Shown piece by piece: positions 1 to 7,348 of a stretch of 17,533 nucleotides of DNA; position 1 is the stretch's first letter; every line of letters starts with the position of its first letter. The notes under the pieces were generated by a model. It had not been told where the DNA came from and did not search any database. It worked only from the letters and a program-made list of their open reading frames with translations. Origin of the DNA: Paludibacter sp. (lineage in GTDB: Bacteria > Bacteroidota > Bacteroidia > Bacteroidales > Paludibacteraceae); NCBI GenBank assembly GCA_024709185.1, contig JANJXE010000350.1, positions 1 through 17,533 of the forward strand, in the 5' to 3' direction. Made by a program: the position numbers and the translations under genes.

Positions 1-16
1 ACCCATTAATCATTAA
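1..16. repeat. Heptad repeat, truncated by window edge
   Basis: The first 16 bases (ACCCATTAATCATTAA) match the right arm of the palindromic element at 792-937 exactly and its left arm in inverted orientation. It is therefore probably the right end of another copy lying mostly outside the window. It stops 7 bases before the start codon of the channel gene at 24, so the leader of that gene is repeat-derived. Confidence 0.6.
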
Positions 17-23
17 AAAAATT

Positions 24-791
24 ATGGTTCCAAAAGAGTTGGTAGGAAAGGCTACTGAAGGTGCGTTGATGCGCGCTGAGACCTCTGCGTCGAAAACACT
101 GGTACTTGCATTTTTGGCGGGTGCATATATAGCTCTCGGTGGATTACTGGCCGTAATGGTGGGCGGTGGTGTCCCGGGCATTGCTGCGGAAAATCCCGGT
201 TTGCAAAAATTCATGATGGGGGCGGTCTTTCCGCTTGGACTTATCATGTGTGCCATTGCTGGAGCTGATTTGTTTACCGGTAATACAGCCTATTTTATTC
301 CACCGGTGCTTTCGCGTCAGTTGAAAGTCTCGCAATTACTTCGTAACTGGTCGTTGGTGTATGTTGGAAATTTTGTCGGTGCCCTCTTTGTGGCGTTTTT
401 CATGACCTATCAGACAGGGCTATTCGATAACGCTCCCTGGCACGACAGTATTTTAGGCATTGCCGATGCTAAAACCGGAAATCCTTTTTTAAAGACATTT
501 TTTAAAGGAATAGGTGCCAACTGGCTGGTGGCATTGGCCATGTGGTTATCGTTTGCTGCGAAGGATGTAGTGGGAAAGATTACTGCAATCTGGTTTCCGG
601 TGATGGCCTTCGTGGCTATGGGCTTCGAGCACTCGGTAGCCAATATGTTTTTCATCCCCGCTGCTATTTTTTATGGCTCACCCGTTAGCTGGGGCGAGTT
701 CATATTTAGTAACCTGATCCCGGCCACCCTGGGTAATATCGTGGGTGGCGGCGGACTGGTCGGACTGCTGTACTGGTACACCTACAAATAA
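24..791 (+). CDS. Formate/nitrite transporter (FNT) family channel
   Basis: This 255-residue protein is an inner-membrane channel of the FocA/NirC family, which moves small monovalent anions such as formate, nitrite or hydrosulfide as a pentamer. The family signatures are clear: GADLFTGNT at residues 80-88, KGIGANWLVALAMWLS from about 160, and GFEHSVANMFFIP from about 200, with His203 at the position of the conserved pore histidine. About six hydrophobic segments are visible (near 26-48, 66-85, 108-128, 163-178, 188-208 and 230-252), and the length is normal for the family. The ATG at 24 starts before the amphipathic N-terminal helix typical of the family. The stop TAA is followed in frame by TGA and TAA from the adjoining repeat. 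No neighbouring gene reveals the substrate, so formate versus nitrite cannot be decided. The family call is firm; the substrate is open. Confidence 0.93.
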   Translation: MVPKELVGKATEGALMRAETSASKTLVLAFLAGAYIALGGLLAVMVGGGVPGIAAENPGLQKFMMGAVFPLGLIMCAIAGADLFTGNTAYFIPPVLSRQLKVSQLLRNWSLVYVGNFVGALFVAFFMTYQTGLFDNAPWHDSILGIADAKTGNPFLKTFFKGIGANWLVALAMWLSFAAKDVVGKITAIWFPVMAFVAMGFEHSVANMFFIPAAIFYGSPVSWGEFIFSNLIPATLGNIVGGGGLVGLLYWYTYK

Positions 792-937
792 TGATAAATG
801 TTTAATGATTAATGATTAATGGGTGCGGCTAAGAGATGATATACATTTAAAGAGACTTGTATGGTTACAAAACTGGTTTAAGAGTATATCGAAACTACCA
901 TACCACCCATTAATCATTAATCATTAAACATTAATCA
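792..937. repeat. 146-bp palindromic heptad element (MITE-like) between convergent genes
   Basis: Bases 792-825 and 904-937 are inverted copies of each other with 33 of 34 positions matching; both are built of ATTAATG heptads ending in ATGGGTG. Inside them lie shorter inverted pairs that share nearly the same centre (about position 864): GATATAC 838-844 with GTATATC 884-890, TTAAA 847-851 with TTTAA 877-881, and TTGTA 857-861 with TACAA 866-870 around the loop TGGT. The element fills the gap between the channel gene and the convergent methyltransferase gene and overlaps the latter's last codons. In RNA it would make a long A/U-rich hairpin on either strand, so it may help terminate both genes. 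No transposase gene is present. Confidence 0.75.
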
Positions 938-2085
938 TTACCCGTAAGGTATTCTTTTCGTTTTCCTGCAAACACTTCGTACTTGTTGAATAAACAATCC
1001 AGCGGACCGTTCATCAATTGAATTTTAGTGGAAGGTTTCAGTCCGATCCTTTCCAGCAGGCGTTCTTCCGAGCTGATAACCCAGGCCATAACGCCGGTAA
1101 ACTTATGTTTCAGGGTGCTGCCCAGTGCGCCGTAGATGGGCTCCAGTTCCTCCGGTCGCAGGCGTTCGCCGTAGGGAGGGTTAGTGACCACCAGGCAATT
1201 TTCCGATGGTGATGTTAATTCGGCCACATCACAACGTTCCAACGTAATGTATTTGCTTACTCCGGCGCTCTTGATGTTTTCATCCGCAATTTTCAATGCC
1301 TTGGCCGAGATGTCGTATCCATATATTTTATGCTCAAAACTTCGTTCAGCACTATCATCCTGATACAGCTCGTCGAACAGATCTTTGTCGAAATCGCTCC
1401 ATTGCTCGAAACCAAACGAAGGACGATAGAGTCCCGGAGGGATGTTCAGCGCTATCATGGCTGCTTCGATGAGGAAAGTGCCTGATCCGCAAAAGGGATC
1501 CACAAAATCCGATTGTCCGTCCCAGCCGGCCAGCAACAACATTCCCGCTGCCAACACCTCGCTGATGGGTGCCTCGGTTTGATTCACCCGGTAACCGCGC
1601 TTGTGCAGCGATTCGCCCGAACTATCGAGCGAGAGGGTACACTGATCGCCCGAGATATGCAGGTTGAACAGCAATTGTGGGTTGTCGACCTTTACTGATG
1701 GCCGTTTGCCGGTAGTTTCCCTGAACCAGTCCACTATCGCATCCTTCATGCGGTAAGAGGCAAAGCGTGAATGGCGAATCTCATCTGAAAATACGGTTGC
1801 ATCGATTGCAAAGGTGTTATTTACATCCATGAAATCAGTCCAGGTGAGCTTACGGGCTTCTTCGTAAATCTCATCCGGGGTGCGGGCTGTAAACGAAGCG
1901 ATGGGTTTGAGAATGCGGATGGCTGTGCGCAGGTGCAGATTTGCTTTGTAAAGTAATCGTTTGTCGCCTGTAAACGATACTGCACGACGCTGAATTTCAA
2001 CATTGTTGGCTCCCAGGGTTACTAATTCGGTTGCCAGAACTTCTTCAAGTCCCTTGAATGTTTTTGCTATGTATAACTGGTTCAT
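931..2085 (-). CDS. THUMP-domain class I SAM-dependent RNA methyltransferase (RlmL N-terminal-half / YpsC-like)
   Basis: This 384-residue protein belongs to the family that methylates guanine N2 in 23S rRNA (COG0116-type; the E. coli relative RlmL carries an extra C-terminal methyltransferase half that is absent here). An N-terminal ferredoxin-like/THUMP region spans about residues 1-155. It is followed by the family landmarks LHKRGYR at 160-166 and EAPISEVLAA at 171-180. The SAM-binding motif VDPFCGSGT lies at 195-203 and the catalytic TNPPYGERL at 301-309. The start is the ATG at 2085-2083. The last codons and the TAA stop lie inside the heptad repeat, so the C-terminal Asn-Asp is repeat-encoded. 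It follows the acetyltransferase gene by 50 bp on the same strand and may share its transcript. The family is firm; the exact rRNA target is inferred from homology. Confidence 0.93.
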   Translation of the reverse strand: MNQLYIAKTFKGLEEVLATELVTLGANNVEIQRRAVSFTGDKRLLYKANLHLRTAIRILKPIASFTARTPDEIYEEARKLTWTDFMDVNNTFAIDATVFSDEIRHSRFASYRMKDAIVDWFRETTGKRPSVKVDNPQLLFNLHISGDQCTLSLDSSGESLHKRGYRVNQTEAPISEVLAAGMLLLAGWDGQSDFVDPFCGSGTFLIEAAMIALNIPPGLYRPSFGFEQWSDFDKDLFDELYQDDSAERSFEHKIYGYDISAKALKIADENIKSAGVSKYITLERCDVAELTSPSENCLVVTNPPYGERLRPEELEPIYGALGSTLKHKFTGVMAWVISSEERLLERIGLKPSTKIQLMNGPLDCLFNKYEVFAGKRKEYLTGND

Positions 2086-2108
2086 TTCAGTTTGTTGTGA
2101 TAGTACTT

Positions 2109-2135
2109 CGGGCTTGTGACGCCCGTTTAATTATT
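2109..2135. other. Hairpin in the cysE-methyltransferase gap
   Basis: CGGGC at 2109-2113 and GCCCG at 2121-2125 form a 5-bp GC stem with a 7-base loop in the 50-bp gap between two leftward genes. The T-rich run needed for an intrinsic terminator follows the stem only on the plus strand (2126-2145). For the leftward genes it is therefore a spacer hairpin, possibly mRNA-stabilising, rather than a clear terminator. Confidence 0.35.
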
Positions 2136-3011
2136 TTATTTTTTTTGTACCAGCTTGGCTCCGGCAGGTACATCCTGATCCACCCAGATATTCCCGCCAA
2201 TTACAGCCCCATCGCCCACCGTTATAGGCCCTAAAATGGTGGAGTTGGAATAGATAATCACATTGTTCCCGATTTTCGGGTGCCGGTCGATTCCCTTAAT
2301 AGGGTTCCCGTTGTCATCCAATGGAAAACTGCGGGCTCCCAGGGTCACACCCTGAAACATTTTTACGTTGTTACCAATACGGGAGGTTTCGCCGATTACC
2401 AACCCTGTGCCGTGGTCAATTGTGAAATATTCACCGATTTCGGCTCCTGGATGAATGTCGATGCCGGTTTCAGAATGGGCCATTTCACTGATAATTCGGG
2501 GAATAAGTGGCACACCGAGCTTAAGTAAGGCGTGTGCAATGCGGTAATTGCTCACTGCACGAATGCCCGGGTAGCAGAAAATGACTTCGCCGAAACTTTT
2601 GGCTGCGGGGTCGCCGTTGTATGCTGCCACAATATCAGTATATAAGGTTTCGCGAATCGAGGGAAGCATAGCCAGAAACTGCTCGGTAATTTCTTTTGCC
2701 CGGATGTCAATCTCGATACATATCTGTTCTTCAGAAATGGCATCGAAACACAAACCGGCTTTAATTTGACGCTCCAACAAGAGTTGAAGCCGGTCGATAT
2801 TGACTCCGATATGGTACATAATGGTGCGGGAGTTGACGCCTGAATCTCCATAATAGCCCGGAAACAGAACTGAGCGGCACAAATCCACAATTTCCGAAAG
2901 TACCGGAACCGAGGGCATCGGACTATCCTTGAGCTGTTGGTGACACACTTCCTTAATGGGCTCGGTATTCGAAAGCTGTTGTACTAAATTGAGTATCTTT
3001 TCTTTTTTCAT
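2136..3011 (-). CDS. cysE: Serine O-acetyltransferase (CysE/EpsC type)
   Basis: This 291-residue enzyme transfers acetyl from acetyl-CoA to L-serine to make O-acetylserine, the committed step of cysteine synthesis in the cytoplasm. Residues 1 to about 175 form the helical N-terminal domain. The C-terminal half is a left-handed beta-helix of hexapeptide repeats (about 185-285). The active-site signature DHGTGLVIGET is at 199-209, with His200 as catalytic base and Asp185 in GIDIHPGAEIG at the position of its partner aspartate. The loop GVTLGARSFPLDDNGNP (221-237) and RHPKIGNNV (243-251) are also typical. The length suits the long Bacteroidota form. The lysine-rich start at ATG 3011 is the only good one. 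It lies between the NadR-like gene (93 bp upstream) and the RNA methyltransferase (50 bp downstream), all leftward. No cysteine synthase is adjacent. Confidence 0.94.
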   Translation of the reverse strand: MKKEKILNLVQQLSNTEPIKEVCHQQLKDSPMPSVPVLSEIVDLCRSVLFPGYYGDSGVNSRTIMYHIGVNIDRLQLLLERQIKAGLCFDAISEEQICIEIDIRAKEITEQFLAMLPSIRETLYTDIVAAYNGDPAAKSFGEVIFCYPGIRAVSNYRIAHALLKLGVPLIPRIISEMAHSETGIDIHPGAEIGEYFTIDHGTGLVIGETSRIGNNVKMFQGVTLGARSFPLDDNGNPIKGIDRHPKIGNNVIIYSNSTILGPITVGDGAVIGGNIWVDQDVPAGAKLVQKK

Positions 3012-3104
3012 GCGATAATAATTGATTCTTTAATGGTCGTTTGGAACTCGCATACCAGTATTATCAAACCCCTGGAAAAATAATAGTTACATGCTCGTTT
3101 CATT

Positions 3105-3647
3105 TTATAACCGAAAATGAAGTTCAATGGCCTGAATTGCGCTTTGAAGACGTGAATCGCCCAGGCCCTGTACTACAACATAGGGTTTACTTAGTTGTTC
3201 AATTTCGCGCCTGTACCAATCAAAAAAAAACTCACGGTCGTCACCATGTTCGCGAACCGGATCGGGTTCCCAGGGTAAGTCGGTGTCGCAAAGCAGGTAA
3301 AGATCAAAAAATCCTTTGCTGAGTTGCTCATTTACAAATGATGGAACAGTTTTGTAGCAGTAGTCAAACCACACTTTGGTAATGATGAGGTCGGTATCGA
3401 AAAAAATAAATTTTGTCTTTGTCGTGGTAGCCGCAGAACGCATTTCCTTTTGTTCGATTCGATTTTCAGCTTCTACCTGATACCTTGCGATAGCACAAAC
3501 ATCTTCGTAAGTGTATGGTCGTTCCAATTGTTCCACATAGCTGCGGGCGTATTCATCCACATGTGGTGCCGAATAATGCAGGGCCAGTGCTTTCGTAAGT
3601 ACCGATTTTCCGGTCGATTCCGGACCTATCACTGCAATCTTGTACAT
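3105..3647 (-). CDS. NadR-like ribosylnicotinamide kinase / AAA_28 ATPase
   Basis: This 180-residue P-loop protein resembles the C-terminal kinase domain of NadR, which phosphorylates nicotinamide riboside to NMN in NAD salvage. It lacks the helix-turn-helix and adenylyltransferase domains of E. coli NadR. The Walker A motif GPESTGKS is at residues 8-15, followed by DEYARSYVE, a DTD motif in FFDTDLIITKVW, and the lid-like stretch LPWEPDPVREHGDDREFF. The open frame extends 23 codons further upstream, but the ATG at 3647-3645 puts the P-loop at the expected distance from the N terminus and is preferred. The longer form would run into the oppositely directed phosphatase gene. It is head to head with that gene across 34 bp and followed by cysE after 93 bp. 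The substrate is inferred from family; no pnuC transporter is nearby to support it. Confidence 0.82.
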   Translation of the reverse strand: MYKIAVIGPESTGKSVLTKALALHYSAPHVDEYARSYVEQLERPYTYEDVCAIARYQVEAENRIEQKEMRSAATTTKTKFIFFDTDLIITKVWFDYCYKTVPSFVNEQLSKGFFDLYLLCDTDLPWEPDPVREHGDDREFFFDWYRREIEQLSKPYVVVQGLGDSRLQSAIQAIELHFRL

Positions 3648-3656
3648 TAAATTGTC

Positions 3657-3664
3657 TATATTTG
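3657..3664 (+). promoter_or_regulatory. Bacteroidota-type -7 box for the PAP2 gene
   Basis: TATATTTG matches the TAnnTTTG -7 consensus and sits 17 bases before the ATG at 3682, giving a very short leader. No TTTG-like -33 box is found 19 bases upstream, so only half the promoter is supported. Confidence 0.45.
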
Positions 3665-3681
3665 CCAAAAAATCAATTTTG

Positions 3682-4329
3682 ATGCGCAAAGTTACGATAA
3701 TTATTCTGCTTTTCAACCTGTATTTGACAGGTACATTTCAACTTCAGTCACAAAACCGTGATATCGATTTACTGCGTTCAATCAATCAAAGTGCACCGGG
3801 ATTGAAGCCCATAAGTCGTTTGCTTTCGGAAACAACTGTTCCGGTTACATTGGCTGTTCCGGTGCTGATGGGTGGTTATTCTTTGATAACCAGTGATAAA
3901 GGACTTTTTAAAGACGCCTTTTACATTGCATTTGCTTCCGGTGTGAACCTCGGTTTTACGTATGCACTTAAAGCATCAATAGCCCGGCAACGTCCTTACG
4001 ACAGCTATCCCGGCCAGTTGGAGGTCTATAAGCCTGAAGATGATTTCAGTATGCCATCAGGACATACCTCCGGTGCTTTTGCCACAGCCACGGCACTCAC
4101 CCTGAAATACCCGAAATGGTATGTGGCTGTACCTTCTTTCCTTTGGGCCGGATCAATAGGATTTTCGCGCATGCACCTGGGGGTTCATTATCCGTCGGAT
4201 GTGTTGGCAGGTGCTGTGTTGGGTGCCGGAAGTGCTTTTTTAACCTGGAAGGTGAATGAATGGATCTGGAGTCGTTACGATGTTAAAGGGCTACGGGTTA
4301 TCAAAAAAACCACTTTATCAGCGTTATGA
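3682..4329 (+). CDS. PAP2-superfamily phosphatase, exported
   Basis: This 215-residue protein is a type 2 phosphatidic acid phosphatase-family enzyme, acting on lipid phosphates such as phosphatidate, phosphatidylglycerophosphate or undecaprenyl pyrophosphate. All three signature motifs are present: K97-x6-R104-P105 (KASIARQRP), PSGH at 125-128, and SR-x5-H-x3-D from Ser162 to Asp173 with His169. An N-terminal hydrophobic segment (residues 4-17) looks like a signal peptide or anchor, and further hydrophobic stretches lie near 52-68, 80-97, 147-160 and 174-188. The open frame begins at 3640, but the ATG at 3682 is chosen because it begins the signal sequence and lies downstream of the -7 box. 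It diverges from the NadR-like gene. Its exact substrate is unknown. Confidence 0.9.
   Translation: MRKVTIIILLFNLYLTGTFQLQSQNRDIDLLRSINQSAPGLKPISRLLSETTVPVTLAVPVLMGGYSLITSDKGLFKDAFYIAFASGVNLGFTYALKASIARQRPYDSYPGQLEVYKPEDDFSMPSGHTSGAFATATALTLKYPKWYVAVPSFLWAGSIGFSRMHLGVHYPSDVLAGAVLGAGSAFLTWKVNEWIWSRYDVKGLRVIKKTTLSAL
3687..3717 (-). promoter_or_regulatory. Candidate promoter for the NadR-like gene, inside the PAP2 coding start
   Basis: On the minus strand TAACTTTG (3694-3687) matches TAnnTTTG, and exactly 19 bases upstream lies GTTG (3717-3714), three of four matches to the TTTG -33 box. It would start transcription near 3680, about 33 bases before the ATG of the kinase gene. The promoter lies within the first codons of the divergent phosphatase gene. 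Confidence 0.5.
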
Positions 4330-4461
4330 AACTATTTATCGCTAAAAAATATTAAAACCTGCTCTATAACATAATTAACCCCAATTCTATTACAAACATA
4401 TTTCATACATTGCCGTTCGTTTTTTCAAAGCGAAAACCCGCATAAAATCTAAGTTAATCTA

Positions 4462-4469
4462 TAAATTTA
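4462..4469 (+). promoter_or_regulatory. Weak -7 box candidate before the EF-G paralog
   Basis: TAAATTTA differs from TAnnTTTG only at the last base and ends 8 bases before the ATG at 4478, which would make the mRNA nearly leaderless. No matching -33 box was found. The remainder of the 148-bp gap (4330-4477) is A/T-rich, with no terminator I can support for the preceding phosphatase gene. Confidence 0.25.
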
Positions 4470-4477
4470 CACAAGTT

Positions 4478-6637
4478 ATGAAGGTATATCAGTCAAACGC
4501 TATTAAGAACATCTCACTCCTGGGAAGTTCGGGCACTGGGAAAACCACTCTTGTTGAAGCGATGCTTTACGAGAGTGGGGTTATAAAACGCAGAGGTTCT
4601 ATCGATGGAAAGAACACAGTTTCCGATTATTTTCCGGTTGAAAAAGAGTATGGCTACTCCGTTTTCTCGACTTTAATCCAAACGGAATGGCTCGACAAAA
4701 AATTAAACATCCTCGATTGTCCGGGTTCCGACGACTTTATCGGTGGTGTAGTTACCTCCCTCAATGTGACCGACACAGCAGTTCTGCTGGTTAACGCTCA
4801 GTATGGCGTTGAAGTCGGCACCAACAATCACTTCCGTTACACGGAAAAATTCAACAAGCCTGTTATTTTTGTTGTCAACCAGCTCGATCATGAGAAAGCC
4901 GATTTCGATCGTGCCGTGGAGCAGTTGAAAGAAAACTATGGAGGAAAAGTTGTGCTCATCCAGTATCCTGTAAATGCAGGAGTGCAGTTTAATGCCGTGG
5001 TGGATGTTCTGAAAATGAAAATGTACCGCTGGAAACCAGAAGGTGGTGAGCCTGAAGTGCTTGATATTCCTGCAGATGAAATGGATAAAGCTCAGGATTT
5101 ACACAATACGCTGGTTGAATCGGCAGCCGAGCACGATGAAGCACTGATGGAGAAATTCTTCGATCAGGGCTCGCTCGACGAAGAAGAAATGCGCATTGGT
5201 ATCCGTGCGGGATTACTGCACCGCGATATGTTCCCTGTATTCTGCGTGGATGGCCACCGCGATATGGGTGTTCGCCGTCTCATGGAATTTCTCGGTAATA
5301 TCGTTCCCAATGTGAACGTTACACAGAAACCGAAAACAAAATCGGGCGAGGAGGTAACCGCCGATCCTGCTGCACCGACCAGTATATATGTATTTAAAAC
5401 CAGTGTTGAACCTCATATCGGTGAAGTTTCGTACTTTAAGGTTATGAGTGGAACACTGAAAGCGGGCGATGACCTGGTAAATACCAGCCGTGGTTCGAAA
5501 GAACGTATCAGTCAGCTTTTTGCTGTGGCCGGTCAGATTAGAACCAATGTGGATATGCTTGTAGCAGGCGATATCGGAGCAACCGTGAAACTGAAAGATA
5601 CCCGCACCGGAAATACACTGAACGCAAAAGGCTGCGAATATATTTTTGAAGACATTAAGTATCCTGCGCCCAAGTACCGTCGTGCCATCCGTGCTGTATC
5701 GGAAGCTGATGAAGAAAAACTCAGCGAAGTACTAACCCGAATGCACGAAGAAGATCCAACCTGGATTATTGAGCAATCGAAAGAACTCAAACAAACTATT
5801 TTGCATGGTCAGGGTGAATTCCACCTGCGTACCTTGAAATGGAGGGTGGAAAACAACGACAAAATTGCTATCGAATACAAAGAACCAAGGATTCCATACC
5901 GCGAAACCATTACAAAAACCTCCCGTGCCGACTATCGACACAAAAAACAGTCGGGTGGAGCCGGTCAGTTTGGCGAAGTTCACATGATTGTGGAGCCTTA
6001 TATTGAGGGCGTTGCACCACAGGAAACCTACCGTTTTGGTGGTCAGGAATACAAGATTTCGGTTCGCGATACTCAGGAGATTCCATTGGAATGGGGTGGT
6101 AAAGTGATTATTATCAATTCCATCGTGGGAGGTGCTATCGATACACGCTTCCTGCCTGCAATTCAGAAAGGGATTATGGACCGCATGGAGCAGGGACCAC
6201 TTACCGGTTCGTATGCCCGAGACGTTCGCGTTATTGTATACGATGGAAAAATGCACCCGGTTGATTCCAACGAAATTTCGTTTCGCCTCGCCGGTCGTAA
6301 TGCATTTGCACAGGCCTTTAAGGAAGCAGGGCCGAAATTGCTCGAACCTATCTACGATGTAGAAGTATTGGCTCCTTCCGATCGCCTCGGTGATGTGATG
6401 AGTGACCTGCAGGGACGCCGTGCTATCATTATGGGTATGTCGTCGGAAAAAGGTTTTGAAAAACTTTCGGCGAAAGTGCCCCTGAAAGAACTGGGTAGCT
6501 ATTCCACCTCGTTGAGTTCTCTGTCAGGTGGTCGTGCCTCGTTCACTATGAAGTTTGCTTCCTATGAACTTGTACCTGCCGACATTCAGGATAAATTGCT
6601 CAAAGAATACGAAGCTTCGAAGAAAGACGAAGAATAA
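4478..6637 (+). CDS. Elongation factor G paralog (EF-G2 type) with altered GTPase motifs
   Basis: This 719-residue protein has the full EF-G layout: G domain (about 1-280), domain II (about 300-385), domain III (about 400-475), domain IV with KKQSGGAGQFGEV at 489-501, and domain V (about 620-700). The domain IV tip loop keeps the ribosome-contacting histidine (His593 in MHPVDSNE). The GTPase elements differ from canonical EF-G. The P-loop reads GSSGTGKTT (16-24) rather than a G-H-x-D-x-GKTT-type loop. The switch I RGITI stretch is replaced by EYGYSVF (57-63). The G3 motif is DCPGSDDF (80-87), so the catalytic histidine of DTPGH is Ser84. The G4 motif is NQLD (134-137) instead of NKxD. This matches the Bacteroidota EF-G2 paralogs, one of which in Bacteroides thetaiotaomicron has been reported to support translation without GTPase activity during carbon limitation. 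That function is inferred here. A strong terminator follows. Confidence 0.92.
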   Translation: MKVYQSNAIKNISLLGSSGTGKTTLVEAMLYESGVIKRRGSIDGKNTVSDYFPVEKEYGYSVFSTLIQTEWLDKKLNILDCPGSDDFIGGVVTSLNVTDTAVLLVNAQYGVEVGTNNHFRYTEKFNKPVIFVVNQLDHEKADFDRAVEQLKENYGGKVVLIQYPVNAGVQFNAVVDVLKMKMYRWKPEGGEPEVLDIPADEMDKAQDLHNTLVESAAEHDEALMEKFFDQGSLDEEEMRIGIRAGLLHRDMFPVFCVDGHRDMGVRRLMEFLGNIVPNVNVTQKPKTKSGEEVTADPAAPTSIYVFKTSVEPHIGEVSYFKVMSGTLKAGDDLVNTSRGSKERISQLFAVAGQIRTNVDMLVAGDIGATVKLKDTRTGNTLNAKGCEYIFEDIKYPAPKYRRAIRAVSEADEEKLSEVLTRMHEEDPTWIIEQSKELKQTILHGQGEFHLRTLKWRVENNDKIAIEYKEPRIPYRETITKTSRADYRHKKQSGGAGQFGEVHMIVEPYIEGVAPQETYRFGGQEYKISVRDTQEIPLEWGGKVIIINSIVGGAIDTRFLPAIQKGIMDRMEQGPLTGSYARDVRVIVYDGKMHPVDSNEISFRLAGRNAFAQAFKEAGPKLLEPIYDVEVLAPSDRLGDVMSDLQGRRAIIMGMSSEKGFEKLSAKVPLKELGSYSTSLSSLSGGRASFTMKFASYELVPADIQDKLLKEYEASKKDEE

Positions 6638-6666
6638 AACATTCAACGATAGTGTCTGCAATTCAG

Positions 6667-6701
6667 CTGCTCCGTAGGGTTTCCTTCGGAGCAGTTTTTT
6701 T
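6667..6701 (+). terminator. Intrinsic terminator of the EF-G paralog gene
   Basis: CTGCTCCG (6667-6674) pairs perfectly with CGGAGCAG (6687-6694). An inner AGG/CCT extension closes on a GTTT loop, and seven T follow (6695-6701). The opposite strand lacks a U-run, so it serves the rightward gene only. Confidence 0.88.
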
Positions 6702-6748
6702 ACGTGCTTAGTGCGAATGTTTTCGCTACTTGTGAGTGTGCAATTGAT

Positions 6749-7348
6749 TTATTTTCGTGCAACCAGGATAAACTGGTCGTAATCGCTGATTGTTCCGGGG
6801 ATGCGCTCGCGTTGCAAGGTGTCATACACATACAGCTTTTCAACGCTGAATCCTGCCTGTGTACATTGCATCTTAATTTCCTCCGGCTCAAATCCTTTGT
6901 GAGGAATGGGTTCGAAATGATGAAACGACCCATCTTCGGGCATCAAATCTCCAATCACCATATACCCGCCCGGCTTAATAATGGTAGCAATATGGTTTAG
7001 CGCTTTCTCCAGATCAGGCAGGTGATGAAAGGCCATTACCGAAAACAAAAGATCTATATCGCACTGTTGGTAGTCGAAAATCTCACCATTGATAATAGTT
7101 ACTTTTTCATCACCGGTTAATTTCCCCTGCAACACTTCGAGCATGGCAGCGGAAGTGTCTTCAGCCACCAGACTGTCCAGTTCGGGAAGAATCTGAAGAC
7201 CAGCCAATCCGGTTCCAGCACCCAGCTCCAGCGCTTTCCATCCGGATTCAATGGAAATATTTTTTTTCAATTCGTTTATAAAAACAGTAGTCATCTTTAT
7301 TTTGGAAGGCTGATCCCAGTCTGCGGCTCGGTGTGCAAAAGAATCCAT
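6749..7348 (-). CDS. Class I SAM-dependent methyltransferase (type 11)
   Basis: This 199-residue cytoplasmic protein is a small Rossmann-fold methyltransferase of unknown substrate. The SAM-binding motif I is ALELGAGTG at 39-47. An acidic pair ends strand 2 (Glu63-Asp64 in VAEDTS). A post-motif FSVMAFHHLPD lies at 102-112 and IKPGGYMVIGDL at 124-135, all in the usual order. The N-terminal FAHRAADWD resembles the start of other small metabolite methyltransferases. It converges on the EF-G paralog gene and diverges from the S9 peptidase gene, so it stands alone. The ATG at 7348 is immediately preceded by an ATTAATG heptad repeat, which would form most of its 5' leader. No TAnnTTTG box was found for it in the gap. 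Substrate cannot be told from sequence or context. Confidence 0.87.
   Translation of the reverse strand: MDSFAHRAADWDQPSKIKMTTVFINELKKNISIESGWKALELGAGTGLAGLQILPELDSLVAEDTSAAMLEVLQGKLTGDEKVTIINGEIFDYQQCDIDLLFSVMAFHHLPDLEKALNHIATIIKPGGYMVIGDLMPEDGSFHHFEPIPHKGFEPEEIKMQCTQAGFSVEKLYVYDTLQRERIPGTISDYDQFILVARK

Noticed and set aside
792..937. CRISPR array
   Set aside because: The repeat unit is 7 bases in direct tandem and inverted copies, with no spacers of regular length and no cas genes.
3640..3681. Longer N terminus for the PAP2 protein
   Set aside because: The extra 14 residues would precede the signal-like segment and begin upstream of the -7 box. The ATG at 3682 is better placed.
3648..3716. 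Longer N terminus for the NadR-like kinase
   Set aside because: It would add 23 residues before a P-loop that normally sits near the N terminus and would overlap the divergent phosphatase gene and the kinase's own promoter candidate.
5732..6256. 174-residue antisense open frame inside the EF-G paralog
   Set aside because: It lies wholly within a well-conserved gene on the other strand, shows no recognisable domain and has shadow-like composition.
6667..6701. Bidirectional terminator serving both convergent genes
   Set aside because: The T-run exists only on the plus-strand side; the minus-strand transcript would have no U-run after the stem.
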